64,000 bases of DNA from contig DATMNI010000279.1 in NCBI GenBank assembly GCA_035570275.1, positions 1-64,000 on the forward strand, given 5' to 3'. The notes under the pieces were generated by a model. The model was not told the origin of the DNA. It did no database searches and was given only the letters and a program-made list of their open reading frames with translations. Source of the DNA: DATMNI01 sp035570275. GTDB taxonomy: Bacteria; Acidobacteriota; Terriglobia; Bryobacterales; Bryobacteraceae. Both the position numbers and the translations under genes were made by a program. Of this stretch, positions 19,247 through 27,509 are shown one piece after another. Position 1 is the first letter of the stretch; each line of letters begins with the position of its first letter.

Positions 19247-20182
19247 ATGAAGCCGGACATTGTCAGACGATACGCCCACAACCCCATCCTCACCAAGGCC
19301 CAGATCCCCTACGCGGTGGAAACGGTCCACAACGCCGCGGTAGTGAAGCACGGGAACGAATACATCATGCTGTTCCGCTCCCATCTCCGAACGGGGCGCT
19401 CCATCATTGGTTTGGCCCGCAGCACCGACGGCTTTCACTTCACGGCCGATCCCGAGCCCTTTCTGACGCCTGCGCCCGACGGCCCTTTCGCTGCCTATGA
19501 AGAATTCGGCGTCGAGGACCCACGCGTGACCCTGCTGGATGGCGAGCACCTCATCACCTACAGCGCCTACTCGCGAAACGGTGTGCGCATCGCCCTGGCC
19601 AAGACGAAGGACTTCCGTCAGGTGGAAAGATTCTCTCTCATCACGGAGGCGGACTATCGGAATGTGGTGGTCTTTCCCGAGAAGTTCGATGGGCTCTACG
19701 CCCGGATGGACCGTCCCCATTCGGAAATCGCTCCCTGGTCCATCTGGATCTCATATTCTCCGGATCTGCGTTTCTGGGGCGAGTCGCAGCTCATCATGAA
19801 GCCCGAACCTTATCACTGGGACGAAATGAAGATCGGTCCGGGCGCGCCGCCGATCAAAACCGCACAGGGGTGGCTGTCCATCTATCACGGCGTTTTCAAG
19901 ACTATGGACGGATCGGTCTATCGCTTGGGGGTAGCTCTGCACGATCTGCAGAACCCTGCGAAGATCCTCGGCGTGTGCGACCGGTGGATTCTGCAGCCCG
20001 AAGATCCCTGGGAAATCACCGGGTACGTTCACAACGTCGTGTTCACTTGCGGCGCCGTGGCGGAGCCGGATGGAACCGTGAAGATCTATTGGGGCGGCGC
20101 GGACACCGTTATGTGTGTGGGCGAAGCCAATATCTCCGAGCTGGTCGCGTTATGCCTGGAGCATGGCAGACCGGCAAAATGA
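19247..20182 (+). CDS. GH130-family phosphorylase, short form (311 aa)
   Basis: A compact five-bladed propeller of family GH130 without the N-terminal extension. Landmarks: YAHNPILTKAQIPYAVETV at the start, FRSHLRTGRSIIGLARSTDG, the catalytic-Asp motif FGVEDPRVTLLDGEHL, the phosphate/sugar-site region KIGPGAPPIKTAQGWLSIYHG, and VHNVVFTCGAV. It resembles mannoside phosphorylases such as the 1,2-beta-oligomannan type. AGGAGA sits five bases before the ATG. Third gene of the operon. Pairing of a long and a short GH130 suggests division of labour by chain length, with mannose 1-phosphate as product; this is inference from family knowledge. Confidence 0.85.
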   Translation: MKPDIVRRYAHNPILTKAQIPYAVETVHNAAVVKHGNEYIMLFRSHLRTGRSIIGLARSTDGFHFTADPEPFLTPAPDGPFAAYEEFGVEDPRVTLLDGEHLITYSAYSRNGVRIALAKTKDFRQVERFSLITEADYRNVVVFPEKFDGLYARMDRPHSEIAPWSIWISYSPDLRFWGESQLIMKPEPYHWDEMKIGPGAPPIKTAQGWLSIYHGVFKTMDGSVYRLGVALHDLQNPAKILGVCDRWILQPEDPWEITGYVHNVVFTCGAVAEPDGTVKIYWGGADTVMCVGEANISELVALCLEHGRPAK

Positions 20183-20201
20183 GACCCCGGGTTCGGCCTG
20201 T

Positions 20202-20528
20202 TCAGATGCATCCGAGCGAAAAGCGCAGGGCCGCGCAGACCTCCTGCATGCGCCCCGCGCTCAGGTTGGCGACGCGGCGTCCCAATCGCATTTGGGCTAC
20301 GGTAACAGCGTTGTGCAGATTGACGACGCAACGGCCCTTCATTCCGTCATCGGTATCCAGAATCACTTCGGAAGGCACGCCGCGAATCGTCGACGTGATC
20401 GGCGCCACGGTTACGGTCGCCAAATAGCCTATCGCGCTATCGCGTGTTAGAACCAGAACCGGCCGCTGTTTGTCCGGGGGTGCGAACCGGCAAAGGCGGA
20501 CGTCGCCCCTGCTCAGAGTTCCGGCCAC
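20202..20528 (-). CDS. MazF/PemK-type mRNA interferase toxin
   Basis: A 108-aa MazF fold: the N-terminal RGDVRLCRFAPPDKQRPVLVL, the central strand TVTVAPITSTIRGVPSEVIL, and CVVNLHNAVTVAQMRLGRRVA. MazF toxins are ribosome-independent endoribonucleases. Its start overlaps the end of the antitoxin gene by 16 bases, giving antitoxin-first translational coupling. It is convergent with the GH130 operon, with only 19 bp between the stops. Confidence 0.85.
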   Translation of the reverse strand: MAGTLSRGDVRLCRFAPPDKQRPVLVLTRDSAIGYLATVTVAPITSTIRGVPSEVILDTDDGMKGRCVVNLHNAVTVAQMRLGRRVANLSAGRMQEVCAALRFSLGCI

Positions 20529-20746
20529 GCCGCGGCATCCTCCCAGACGCGGAACTCCGGGTCGCGCTGCGGCTTAGCCCGATACCCGCGCCGGTCCCGT
20601 TCCTCCAATTCCAGATCGTGCAAGCGTTTGAGGTGTTCCTGCAGGGCATGGCGGATCAACGCCGATCGATTTACCTTCTGCCGCTTGGCCGCAAGATCGG
20701 TTGCGTTCAGGAGCTTCGTATCCAGCACCACTTGTATGGTCTGCAT
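20513..20746 (-). CDS. Antitoxin partner of the MazF-like toxin (77 aa)
   Basis: MQTIQVVLDTKLLNATDLAA followed by VNRSALIRHALQEHLKRL is a ribbon-helix-helix DNA-binding fold; the acidic, Trp-containing C-terminus (EFRVWEDAAAWPEL) is the likely toxin-binding tail. ATG 20746 was chosen over the longer frame to 21040 because the fold begins there and GAGGAAGG lies about 6 bases upstream. A 285-bp gap (20747-21032) upstream contains no gene I can support and should hold the module's promoter. Confidence 0.82.
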   Translation of the reverse strand: MQTIQVVLDTKLLNATDLAAKRQKVNRSALIRHALQEHLKRLHDLELEERDRRGYRAKPQRDPEFRVWEDAAAWPEL

Positions 20747-21032
20747 TGTGGACCTTCCTCCACAGTATATCCCACACTGCCCGGTTTGGTTCCGGCAGTC
20801 TGGTTCCGGCAGGCAGTCCAGCAAATATTTCCCGGCCGTTTCGCGGAACGAACCCACTTGCCCGGCCGCCTTCGTTAAGACCTGAGGAGCGCGGAAGCGG
20901 AGACACGGCCCAGTTGGCGCCAGCGAGAGACACGTGTAGGTTGAGAGTTGGAAAAATTTCGTGGCGATCGGATGCGGAAGGCCTTCGAGCCGTACTTCAC
21001 CCAACGTGGTGCGCAGCGGTAAGATATAGGCA

Positions 21033-23717
21033 TTGCGCACTTTTCAAGGTCTAGGCCAGCTTGCATTGGCGGCCTCACTGGCCCACGCCGCCCAAACCGA
21101 CGAGTTCTTCGAGACCCGGGTCCGTCCGGTGTTCGCCAGGAATTGTTACGCCTGCCACACCGATTCCCAGATGGGTGGACTGCGGCTGGACTCGGGCGAG
21201 GCGGTCCGGAAGGGCGGCAAATCGGGACCGCCGATCATACCCGGCAAGCCCGATGAGAGCCTGCTCATTCAAGCGATCCGCCAGACCCACGACCGCCTTA
21301 AGATGCCGCCCGGCGGCAAGCTGAAGGACGACGACGTCGCGGCCATTACCGAGTGGGTCAAGGCCGGCGCGGTGTGGCCGGCCGGCACCGTCAGCGAGCG
21401 CAAGCCGGCAGGCCCGGAGTACGTGATCACGGAACAACAACGCGCGTTTTGGGCCTTTCAACGGGTGCGCAAGCCGGCCATTCCACCAGTGAAGGATGCA
21501 GGCGCGGCGCCGAGCGCGATCGACCATTTCGTGCAAGCCAAACTGGAAACCCAGGGATTGCAACCGGCGCGCGCGGCCGGGAAGCGGGTCCTGATCCGCC
21601 GTGCTACTCTCGACCTGACCGGCCTGCCGCCGTCGCCCGAAGAGGTGGACGCGTTTCTGGCGGACCAATCGCCCGGCGCCTTTCGCAAGGTGGTGGACCG
21701 TTTGCTGGCTTCGCCCCGGTACGGCGAGCGGTGGGGCCGCTACTGGCTGGATGTAGCCCGCTACTCCGACGACAAGCTCAATTCCACCGAAGACGAGCCT
21801 TATCCGAACGCGTTCCGCTACCGCGATTGGGTGATCCATGCGCTCAACCAGGATATGCCGTACAACCTCTTCGTGAAGGCCCAGATCGCGGGCGATTTGC
21901 TGCCGTCCGGCGACCCCCTGCAGTGGAAGCCGGCTCTGGGCTTTTACGCGCTCAGCCCCGAAATGCAGGATGAACGCGTGGACGCCACCACCCGCGGTTT
22001 TCTTGGCCTGACGGTGGCCTGTGCCCAGTGTCACAACCACAAGTTCGACCCGATCCCGCAAACGGATTATTACGCGCTGCAAGGAGTTTTCTCAAGCACC
22101 GAAATGCACCAGGTTCCCTTGGCGCCAAAGGAAGTGGTGGACGCCTGGGACGCCCAGAAGAAGGCTCTCGACAAGGCCCAGGCCAAGCTGAAGGACTTTC
22201 TGGCCGAACAAACCGACCAGTTAGGCGGGATTCTGGCCAGCCAGACCGCGCGCTTCCTGCTGGCCTCGCGAAATCTGGCGCCCGCCGGCGATCTGGACCG
22301 CGAGACACTTGGCCGTTGGACTCAGTTCCTCAGCACGCCGAAAAAGGATTACCCGTACCTGAACCCCTGGTTCGAAATGGCGGCCAGGGGCGCTTCGCCC
22401 GCGGCATTCGAAACGGCCGCACGCGAGTTTCAGGCCAAGGTGGAGGAGGTCAACGAAGAGAAGCACACGGTGGACGAGAAGAACAAGATCAAGCTGGGGC
22501 TCAACCCCTCGCGCAACGACATGAGCCAGGCCGACCTGTTTTCGCTGTCCATCGATCGGTACAACTTCTGGCGCGACCTGTTCAGTGAGTCAAGCCGCGC
22601 TGCCGGCGGCGCCGTGAAATCGCGCGAGGGCATCTACTACTACAGCGGCGGCAACATCGACCGGTTTCTGAGCGGCGAGTGGAAGCGGCGGCTGGACGCG
22701 CTGCGCCACGAAGCGGCCGATCTCAAAAAGGCGCTGCCGCCGCAATACCCATTTCTGCAGACCATCCAGGACATCCAGACGCCGCACGACATCCGCGTGG
22801 CGATCAGGGGCGATGCCAGCAATCGCGGCGATGTGGCCCCGCGGCAGTTGCCTTCGATCCTGCAGGCCGGCTCGGCCAAACACTTCACCAACGGCAGCGG
22901 GCGGTTGGAGTTGGCCGAGGGGATCGCGGACCCAGCCAATCCACTGACTGCGCGCGTGATGGTGAATCGCATCTGGCTGCACCACTTCGGGCGCGCCATC
23001 GTGGAGACGCCGAGCAATTTCGGCAACATGGGGTCCCGGCCATCCAACCAGGAATTGCTGGATTACCTGGCGGCCCGGCTGGTGGAGAATGGCTGGTCGG
23101 TGAAGTCGATCCATCGCGAAATCATGCTTTCGGCGGCGTATCAACGCAGCTCGGAATACAGCGCGACCGTCATCGGGGGCAACATCGGGGGCAACATCGG
23201 GGGCAACCAGGCGGCCAATCAGGCAGTGGATCCGGACAACCGGTTTTTGTGGCGCTCCAACTGGCAGCGCATGGATGCGGAGACTCTGCGCGATTCGCTG
23301 CTGTACGTGGCGGGCAACCTGGATTTGCAGATGGGCGGGCCGCCGGCGCCGCTCAACGATAAGAACCGCCGCCGCACCGTGTTCGGTTTTGTGAGCCGCC
23401 GCAAACTCGACCCGATGCTGGCCCTCTTCGATTTTCCGAATCCGAACAGCACCAGCGAGCAGCGTGTAGTTACCAATGTGCCGTTGCAGCGGCTGTACAT
23501 GATGAACAGCGGATTTGTGGAACAGCAGGCCGCGGGTCTGGCGAAACGCCTGTCGGGCGATGACGGCGAGCGTGTGCGGCAGGCCTACCGGCTGCTGTAT
23601 GGCCGCCCGCCTTCGGCCGAGGAAGTGCAACTTGGAGTGGCCTTCGTGCGCGGAAGCAACTGGAACGAATATGCGCGCGTTCTGCTGAACTCCAACGAGT
23701 TCGAGTGGGTGAACTGA
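21033..23717 (+). CDS. PSCyt1-DUF1549-DUF1553 cytochrome-domain protein
   Basis: An 894-aa secreted protein, start TTG 21033, with a short signal peptide ending near AHAA. Residues ~25-110 are a planctomycete-type cytochrome c domain (PSCyt1) with heme motif CYACH and distal MPPGGK. Then come DUF1549 (PSCyt2), with KRVLIRRATLDLTGLPPSPE and a second CAQCH motif, and DUF1553 (PSD1), with NRIWLHHFGRAIVETPSNFG and RRTVFGFVSRRKLDPMLALF. Such proteins are abundant in Acidobacteriota and Planctomycetes and paired with DUF1501; a role in extracellular polymer or sulfated-glycan breakdown is often proposed but not proven. A Gly-Asn-rich tandem repeat interrupts DUF1553. The stop overlaps the next start as TGATG. 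Confidence 0.9.
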   Translation: MRTFQGLGQLALAASLAHAAQTDEFFETRVRPVFARNCYACHTDSQMGGLRLDSGEAVRKGGKSGPPIIPGKPDESLLIQAIRQTHDRLKMPPGGKLKDDDVAAITEWVKAGAVWPAGTVSERKPAGPEYVITEQQRAFWAFQRVRKPAIPPVKDAGAAPSAIDHFVQAKLETQGLQPARAAGKRVLIRRATLDLTGLPPSPEEVDAFLADQSPGAFRKVVDRLLASPRYGERWGRYWLDVARYSDDKLNSTEDEPYPNAFRYRDWVIHALNQDMPYNLFVKAQIAGDLLPSGDPLQWKPALGFYALSPEMQDERVDATTRGFLGLTVACAQCHNHKFDPIPQTDYYALQGVFSSTEMHQVPLAPKEVVDAWDAQKKALDKAQAKLKDFLAEQTDQLGGILASQTARFLLASRNLAPAGDLDRETLGRWTQFLSTPKKDYPYLNPWFEMAARGASPAAFETAAREFQAKVEEVNEEKHTVDEKNKIKLGLNPSRNDMSQADLFSLSIDRYNFWRDLFSESSRAAGGAVKSREGIYYYSGGNIDRFLSGEWKRRLDALRHEAADLKKALPPQYPFLQTIQDIQTPHDIRVAIRGDASNRGDVAPRQLPSILQAGSAKHFTNGSGRLELAEGIADPANPLTARVMVNRIWLHHFGRAIVETPSNFGNMGSRPSNQELLDYLAARLVENGWSVKSIHREIMLSAAYQRSSEYSATVIGGNIGGNIGGNQAANQAVDPDNRFLWRSNWQRMDAETLRDSLLYVAGNLDLQMGGPPAPLNDKNRRRTVFGFVSRRKLDPMLALFDFPNPNSTSEQRVVTNVPLQRLYMMNSGFVEQQAAGLAKRLSGDDGERVRQAYRLLYGRPPSAEEVQLGVAFVRGSNWNEYARVLLNSNEFEWVN
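23172..23207 (+). repeat. Three perfect in-frame 12-bp tandem repeats in the DUF1553 region
   Basis: atcgggggcaac is repeated exactly three times, encoding (IGGN)3, followed by degenerate QAANQA. Homologues usually have a short loop here between the YQRSS and DPDNRFLWR motifs, so the repeat looks like an insertion. Confidence 0.9.
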
Positions 23718-25114
23718 TGACACGACGCGACATTTTAAACATCATGGGCGCCGGATTCGGCATGGTGGGTTTTCGCGGCCTGGCGGGCGCCGAACCTGCG
23801 GGCGATTCTGTGGCCGATTCGGGGGCCGATCCGCTGCTGCCGAAAGCGCCGCACTTTCCGGCCAAGGCCAAGCGCGTCATCTACCTGTTCCTCAACGGCG
23901 GGCCTTCGCAAGTGGACACCTTCGATCCCAAACCGAAACTGGATGAGTATGACGGCAAGCCCGTCCCATCGGGCAACCTCAAGACGGAGCGCAAAACGGG
24001 CAACCTGCTGAAATCGCCCTTCGCGTTCAAGAAGTACGGGCAGAGCGGCATTGAGATCAGCGAGATTTTTCCCAAGCTGGGCGAGTGCGCCGACGACCTG
24101 TGCGTGATCCGCTCGATGTACACGGACCGGCCCAACCACGAGCCATCGCTTTTCATGCTGAACAGCGGGGAGAAGCTGCCGGGGCGGCCGTCCATGGGGT
24201 CGTGGGTCACCTACGGTTTAGGCACGGAGAATCAGAACCTGCCGGGGTTCGTGGTGCTATGCCCCGGCTTGCCGGTGGTGGGCCACCAGCTTTGGAGTTC
24301 CACGTTTCTGCCGGCGGTCTACCAGGGCACCTACATCAACACGGAAGAAAAGGACCCCAGCCGGCTGATTCAGCATATCCGCAACCAGTCGCTGACGCGG
24401 ACGCAGCAGCGCGAAGAGTTGGACCTGCTGGCGGCGCTCAACCGGCGCCACATGGAGCAACAGGGAAGCGATCCGCAATTGGAGGCGTGCATTCAATCGG
24501 CGGAGATCGCCTTCCGCATGCAAGCCGAGGCGCCGGAGGCATTCGATATTACCAGGGAGCCGCTCCAGACGCGCGAGCGCTATGGCGATAGCGATTTCGG
24601 CCGCGGCTGCCTGATCGCGCGCCGCCTGGCCGAGCGCGGCGTGCGCATGTTGCAGGTCTACTTCGGCAACTCACAGCCTTGGGACAATCATGACGATATC
24701 CAGATTCACCGCACGCTGGCGGCCCAGGCCGACCCGGCGATTGCCGCGTTGCTGCAGGACCTGAAGTCGAGCGGCATGCTGAAAGATACGCTGGTGATGA
24801 TCGGCGGCGAATTTGGGCGCACCCCGGCGGTGGAAGTGAGCGGCCTGATCAAAGTGCAGAACGGCCGCGACCACAACAACCAGGGCTTCAGCTACGTGCT
24901 GGCCGGCGGCGGCGTGAAGGGCGGCGTGGTGTATGGCGCCACCGACGATTTCGGATTCAAGGCGGTGGAGAAGCCGGTCCACATCCACGACCTGCACGCC
25001 ACGGCGTTGCACCTGATGGGCCTGGACCACACGCGCCTGACCTACCGCTACAGCGGCCGCGATTTCCGGCTGACGGATGTGGCGGGGACGGTGGTGAGCG
25101 AGATTCTGGCGTGA
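23717..25114 (+). CDS. DUF1501 protein, sulfatase-like fold, Tat-exported
   Basis: Start ATG 23717 overlaps the previous stop (TGATG) and begins MTRRDILNIMGAGFGMVGF, a twin-arginine-like signal. The body is DUF1501: KRVIYLFLNGGPSQVDTFDP near the N-terminus, YTDRPNHEPSLFMLNSG, RRLAERGVRMLQVYFG, MIGGEFGRTPAVE and the C-terminal HIHDLHATALHLMGLDHTRL. The fold is related to alkaline phosphatase and sulfatase, but activity is not established. It is nearly always found directly after a DUF1549/DUF1553 gene, as here. Residues ~28-40 carry a degenerate repeat (GDSVADSGADP). Confidence 0.9.
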   Translation: MTRRDILNIMGAGFGMVGFRGLAGAEPAGDSVADSGADPLLPKAPHFPAKAKRVIYLFLNGGPSQVDTFDPKPKLDEYDGKPVPSGNLKTERKTGNLLKSPFAFKKYGQSGIEISEIFPKLGECADDLCVIRSMYTDRPNHEPSLFMLNSGEKLPGRPSMGSWVTYGLGTENQNLPGFVVLCPGLPVVGHQLWSSTFLPAVYQGTYINTEEKDPSRLIQHIRNQSLTRTQQREELDLLAALNRRHMEQQGSDPQLEACIQSAEIAFRMQAEAPEAFDITREPLQTRERYGDSDFGRGCLIARRLAERGVRMLQVYFGNSQPWDNHDDIQIHRTLAAQADPAIAALLQDLKSSGMLKDTLVMIGGEFGRTPAVEVSGLIKVQNGRDHNNQGFSYVLAGGGVKGGVVYGATDDFGFKAVEKPVHIHDLHATALHLMGLDHTRLTYRYSGRDFRLTDVAGTVVSEILA

Positions 25115-25152
25115 GGTTTGTGGGGCAGGTTAGAAGCACCGCGCCATGACTC

Positions 25153-26754
25153 CTACTTCGCTAGGGGAGCCATCACGCACAGGAAGTTCGCGGCATCGTC
25201 GGTGCTGCCGCTACCTTTCCATTTCGCAATCTGTGGATAGGGACACAGTGGACGGGTACGAGTCGTCACACCGTTGCTGATTTTGGAGGCGATCATTTGC
25301 TCCGGCGCTTTACCATGCTCGACCCATTGCTCGAGGGCGCTAATCGTGTCGAAGGTGTTCGGACCATCGCCGCCAGAGCAGTGTCCCATTCCGGGAACCA
25401 GGAAGAGGCGGAAAAAATTTGTGGTCTCGTCAGATCCGCCCACCGCGAGTTTGACCCTTTCGTAATACTCGATGCCATCCGCGGCGGGTACATTACCGTC
25501 GGCCCATCCGTGATACATCACCAGCTTTCCGTTTCGCGCCTTGAAGGGTCGCAAATCCGCATCAACTGAATTGACGACGGCCATCTTTGTATCGGCGAAG
25601 GTCAGGTCGCGGTCGAAGTCGAAGGTGCGCCAGTCCCAGTCAGGATCGTTGAACACCCAGAGTTTCCAGAATTCGTTCCGTCTCGGTTCGGTTGGCCCCA
25701 CAAAATAGGTAGTCCAGGAGGTCTCCGTACCGAGGGTCCAGCCGGCGAAGATCCGCTCGCCCGTACGCGGATTCCTTGCGCCGTAATATATTCTCCGGAC
25801 TGACTGCACTTGCGGCGCGGTGAGACAGTTGTCGTTATCTCCGCCTTTGCACAGAAGCGCGCCGGGATCGAACGTGCAGCGCCGCGGATCGTCGATGACG
25901 CCGTCCGTCACACCGTCAACCGCATCGCAGGAGGCGATGGCGGCCTTGGTGATCAGGGGCAATTTCGCCGCAGTCAGCGGACTGGCAGCTTCCAGGGTCC
26001 ACATCGCTCCCGCCATGAGATGGATCCGGTTGTGTCCTGGGTCGCCCGCGACGATTCCGTCATAGTCGGCTGGAAATCTCTGCGCCTCCGTGAGCGCCTG
26101 CTGTCCTCCCGTGGAGCAGCCGGTAAAGTAGGAGTATTGGGGCAGGCGGCCATAATAGTCGCGAACGATCAGCTTGGCCGTCTCCGTCATTACGTGGATG
26201 GCACGATACGCCCAGTCATCGATTTTGTCGGGGTGACCGACGCCGAATTTCAAATCGTCAGCCACATGTCCGGTGTCGGAGCCCGCTGTAGCGTAGCCGC
26301 GGTTCAGCGCATTGGCCATCGTCGAGTAACTCAAGGATCCGGAAAATCCACCATTGCCGGAGCCTTCGAATTTTCGGTTCCAGTTGGAGGCAGGCGGCAT
26401 CCAGACTTCGAAATGAATTTCAGAATCGTTTGCCGGTCTCGACACCGCCATCACGCGGCAAAATTCCGGCAGGTTGATGGACCTGGCGGCTCCTGGGGGC
26501 GTAAACGCCCCGGCTGAAACGTCGACGGCCGACGTAACGGTAGTATGCGGAATGATCAGCCTGGTCAGACTGGAACACGTGGGAGCCGCCGTCATTACCG
26601 GGGCGACAAGAGAACAAACGGCGCACGGGAACAACCGGGTCAGGGAAATCACCACTTTCGCGAGGCTGTCGACCGCCCGGAGGTAGAAGAATTTCACCCC
26701 CATCTCAGGTTGCGGCTGGTGGATCGCGATGAGAGGCTTGATTTTCACCGGCAT
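25153..26754 (-). CDS. Tannase/feruloyl esterase family protein
   Basis: A 533-aa secreted esterase (PF07519). After a hydrophobic export segment (LFPCAVCSLVAPVMTAA) the catalytic core has RKFEGSGNGGFSGSLSY, the nucleophile motif YFTGCSTGGQQALTEAQRFP, the acid in VMYHGWADGNVP and the histidine in VPGMGHCSGG. The Cys-Ser and His-Cys pairs are the disulfide-linked catalytic arrangement of this family. It hydrolyses ester bonds of phenolic acids or gallates; the substrate is unknown. The start could be the Met at residue 18 rather than residue 1. It is convergent with the DUF1501 gene. Confidence 0.88.
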   Translation of the reverse strand: MPVKIKPLIAIHQPQPEMGVKFFYLRAVDSLAKVVISLTRLFPCAVCSLVAPVMTAAPTCSSLTRLIIPHTTVTSAVDVSAGAFTPPGAARSINLPEFCRVMAVSRPANDSEIHFEVWMPPASNWNRKFEGSGNGGFSGSLSYSTMANALNRGYATAGSDTGHVADDLKFGVGHPDKIDDWAYRAIHVMTETAKLIVRDYYGRLPQYSYFTGCSTGGQQALTEAQRFPADYDGIVAGDPGHNRIHLMAGAMWTLEAASPLTAAKLPLITKAAIASCDAVDGVTDGVIDDPRRCTFDPGALLCKGGDNDNCLTAPQVQSVRRIYYGARNPRTGERIFAGWTLGTETSWTTYFVGPTEPRRNEFWKLWVFNDPDWDWRTFDFDRDLTFADTKMAVVNSVDADLRPFKARNGKLVMYHGWADGNVPAADGIEYYERVKLAVGGSDETTNFFRLFLVPGMGHCSGGDGPNTFDTISALEQWVEHGKAPEQMIASKISNGVTTRTRPLCPYPQIAKWKGSGSTDDAANFLCVMAPLAK

Positions 26755-26984
26755 CGGCTATCACAAGCGTTTCCGATTATGAATGGCTCCCGCAACCCTT
26801 GTCAAACGCGCCGTGCCTCAACGCTCAATTCGCTTCGTGGTGCCTCTTCGGTTCCCGTGCTTTCGCAGCCGGCCGCCCGGCGCGGAGCACCTTGAAGGAG
26901 CCACGAGACGGGCCAGTGCAACCAGGGCGTAACTTTTCGACCCGCTCCGCGGATTATCTTAACGAGAGCAGTCCACGGAGGGCG

Positions 26985-27509
26985 ATGACGCAGAGCACCG
27001 ACGACCGGCTGCGGATTGAAGCCGCGCAACGGGACCCTTCGCGCTTTGGCGATCTCTACGAAGAGAATTTCTACCGCGTCTACGCGTATGTCGCGCGGCG
27101 CGTCAGGGATCGTCATGAGGCTGAAGACCTGACGGCAGACGTTTTCCGGGAGGCGCTGGCCGGTATTGGGAAGTTTGAGTGGCGCGGCGTACCCTTCGTG
27201 GCGTGGCTGCTGCGAATTGCGGCGCGAGTAATTGCGGATTACTTTACGCGTTCGGGCCGGCAGGCGGGGAATCTGGCGGCGATGCCGGAGCGGTCATCTA
27301 CGGACGAAGTCGAACGCAGCGCCATGCTATTTCAGTTGGTGGAGCGGCTCCCGGAGGCACAGCTTCGAGTGATTCAAATGCGATTTGTGGAGCAGAAGAG
27401 CATCCGCGAGATTGCCCAGGAGCTCGGACGCAGCGAGGGCGCGGTGAAGCAGCTTCAACTTCGCGCCATCGAGAACCTGCGGGCTCAAATGGAGGGCTCC
27501 CATGCCTGA
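26985..27509 (+). CDS. ECF-type RNA polymerase sigma factor
   Basis: A 174-aa sigma-70-family factor. Region 2: FGDLYEENFYRVYAYVARRV, RDRHEAEDLTADVFREAL, and FVAWLLRIAARVIADYFTR. Region 4: LPEAQLRVIQMRFVEQKSIR followed by EIAQELGRSEGAVKQLQLRA. Start ATG 26985 is preceded by GGAGGG and begins just before region 2; the longer frame from 26799 adds unrelated sequence. The stop overlaps the VOC gene by 8 bp, where ECF factors normally have an anti-sigma gene, so that neighbour is the likely regulator or target. A 230-bp gap upstream (26755-26984) separates it from the divergent esterase. Confidence 0.92.
   Translation: MTQSTDDRLRIEAAQRDPSRFGDLYEENFYRVYAYVARRVRDRHEAEDLTADVFREALAGIGKFEWRGVPFVAWLLRIAARVIADYFTRSGRQAGNLAAMPERSSTDEVERSAMLFQLVERLPEAQLRVIQMRFVEQKSIREIAQELGRSEGAVKQLQLRAIENLRAQMEGSHA

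Noticed and set aside
22590..23723. 377-codon minus-strand frame inside the DUF1549/DUF1553 gene
   Set aside because: Shadow frame; no homology, and it reads through the conserved region of a coherent plus-strand gene.
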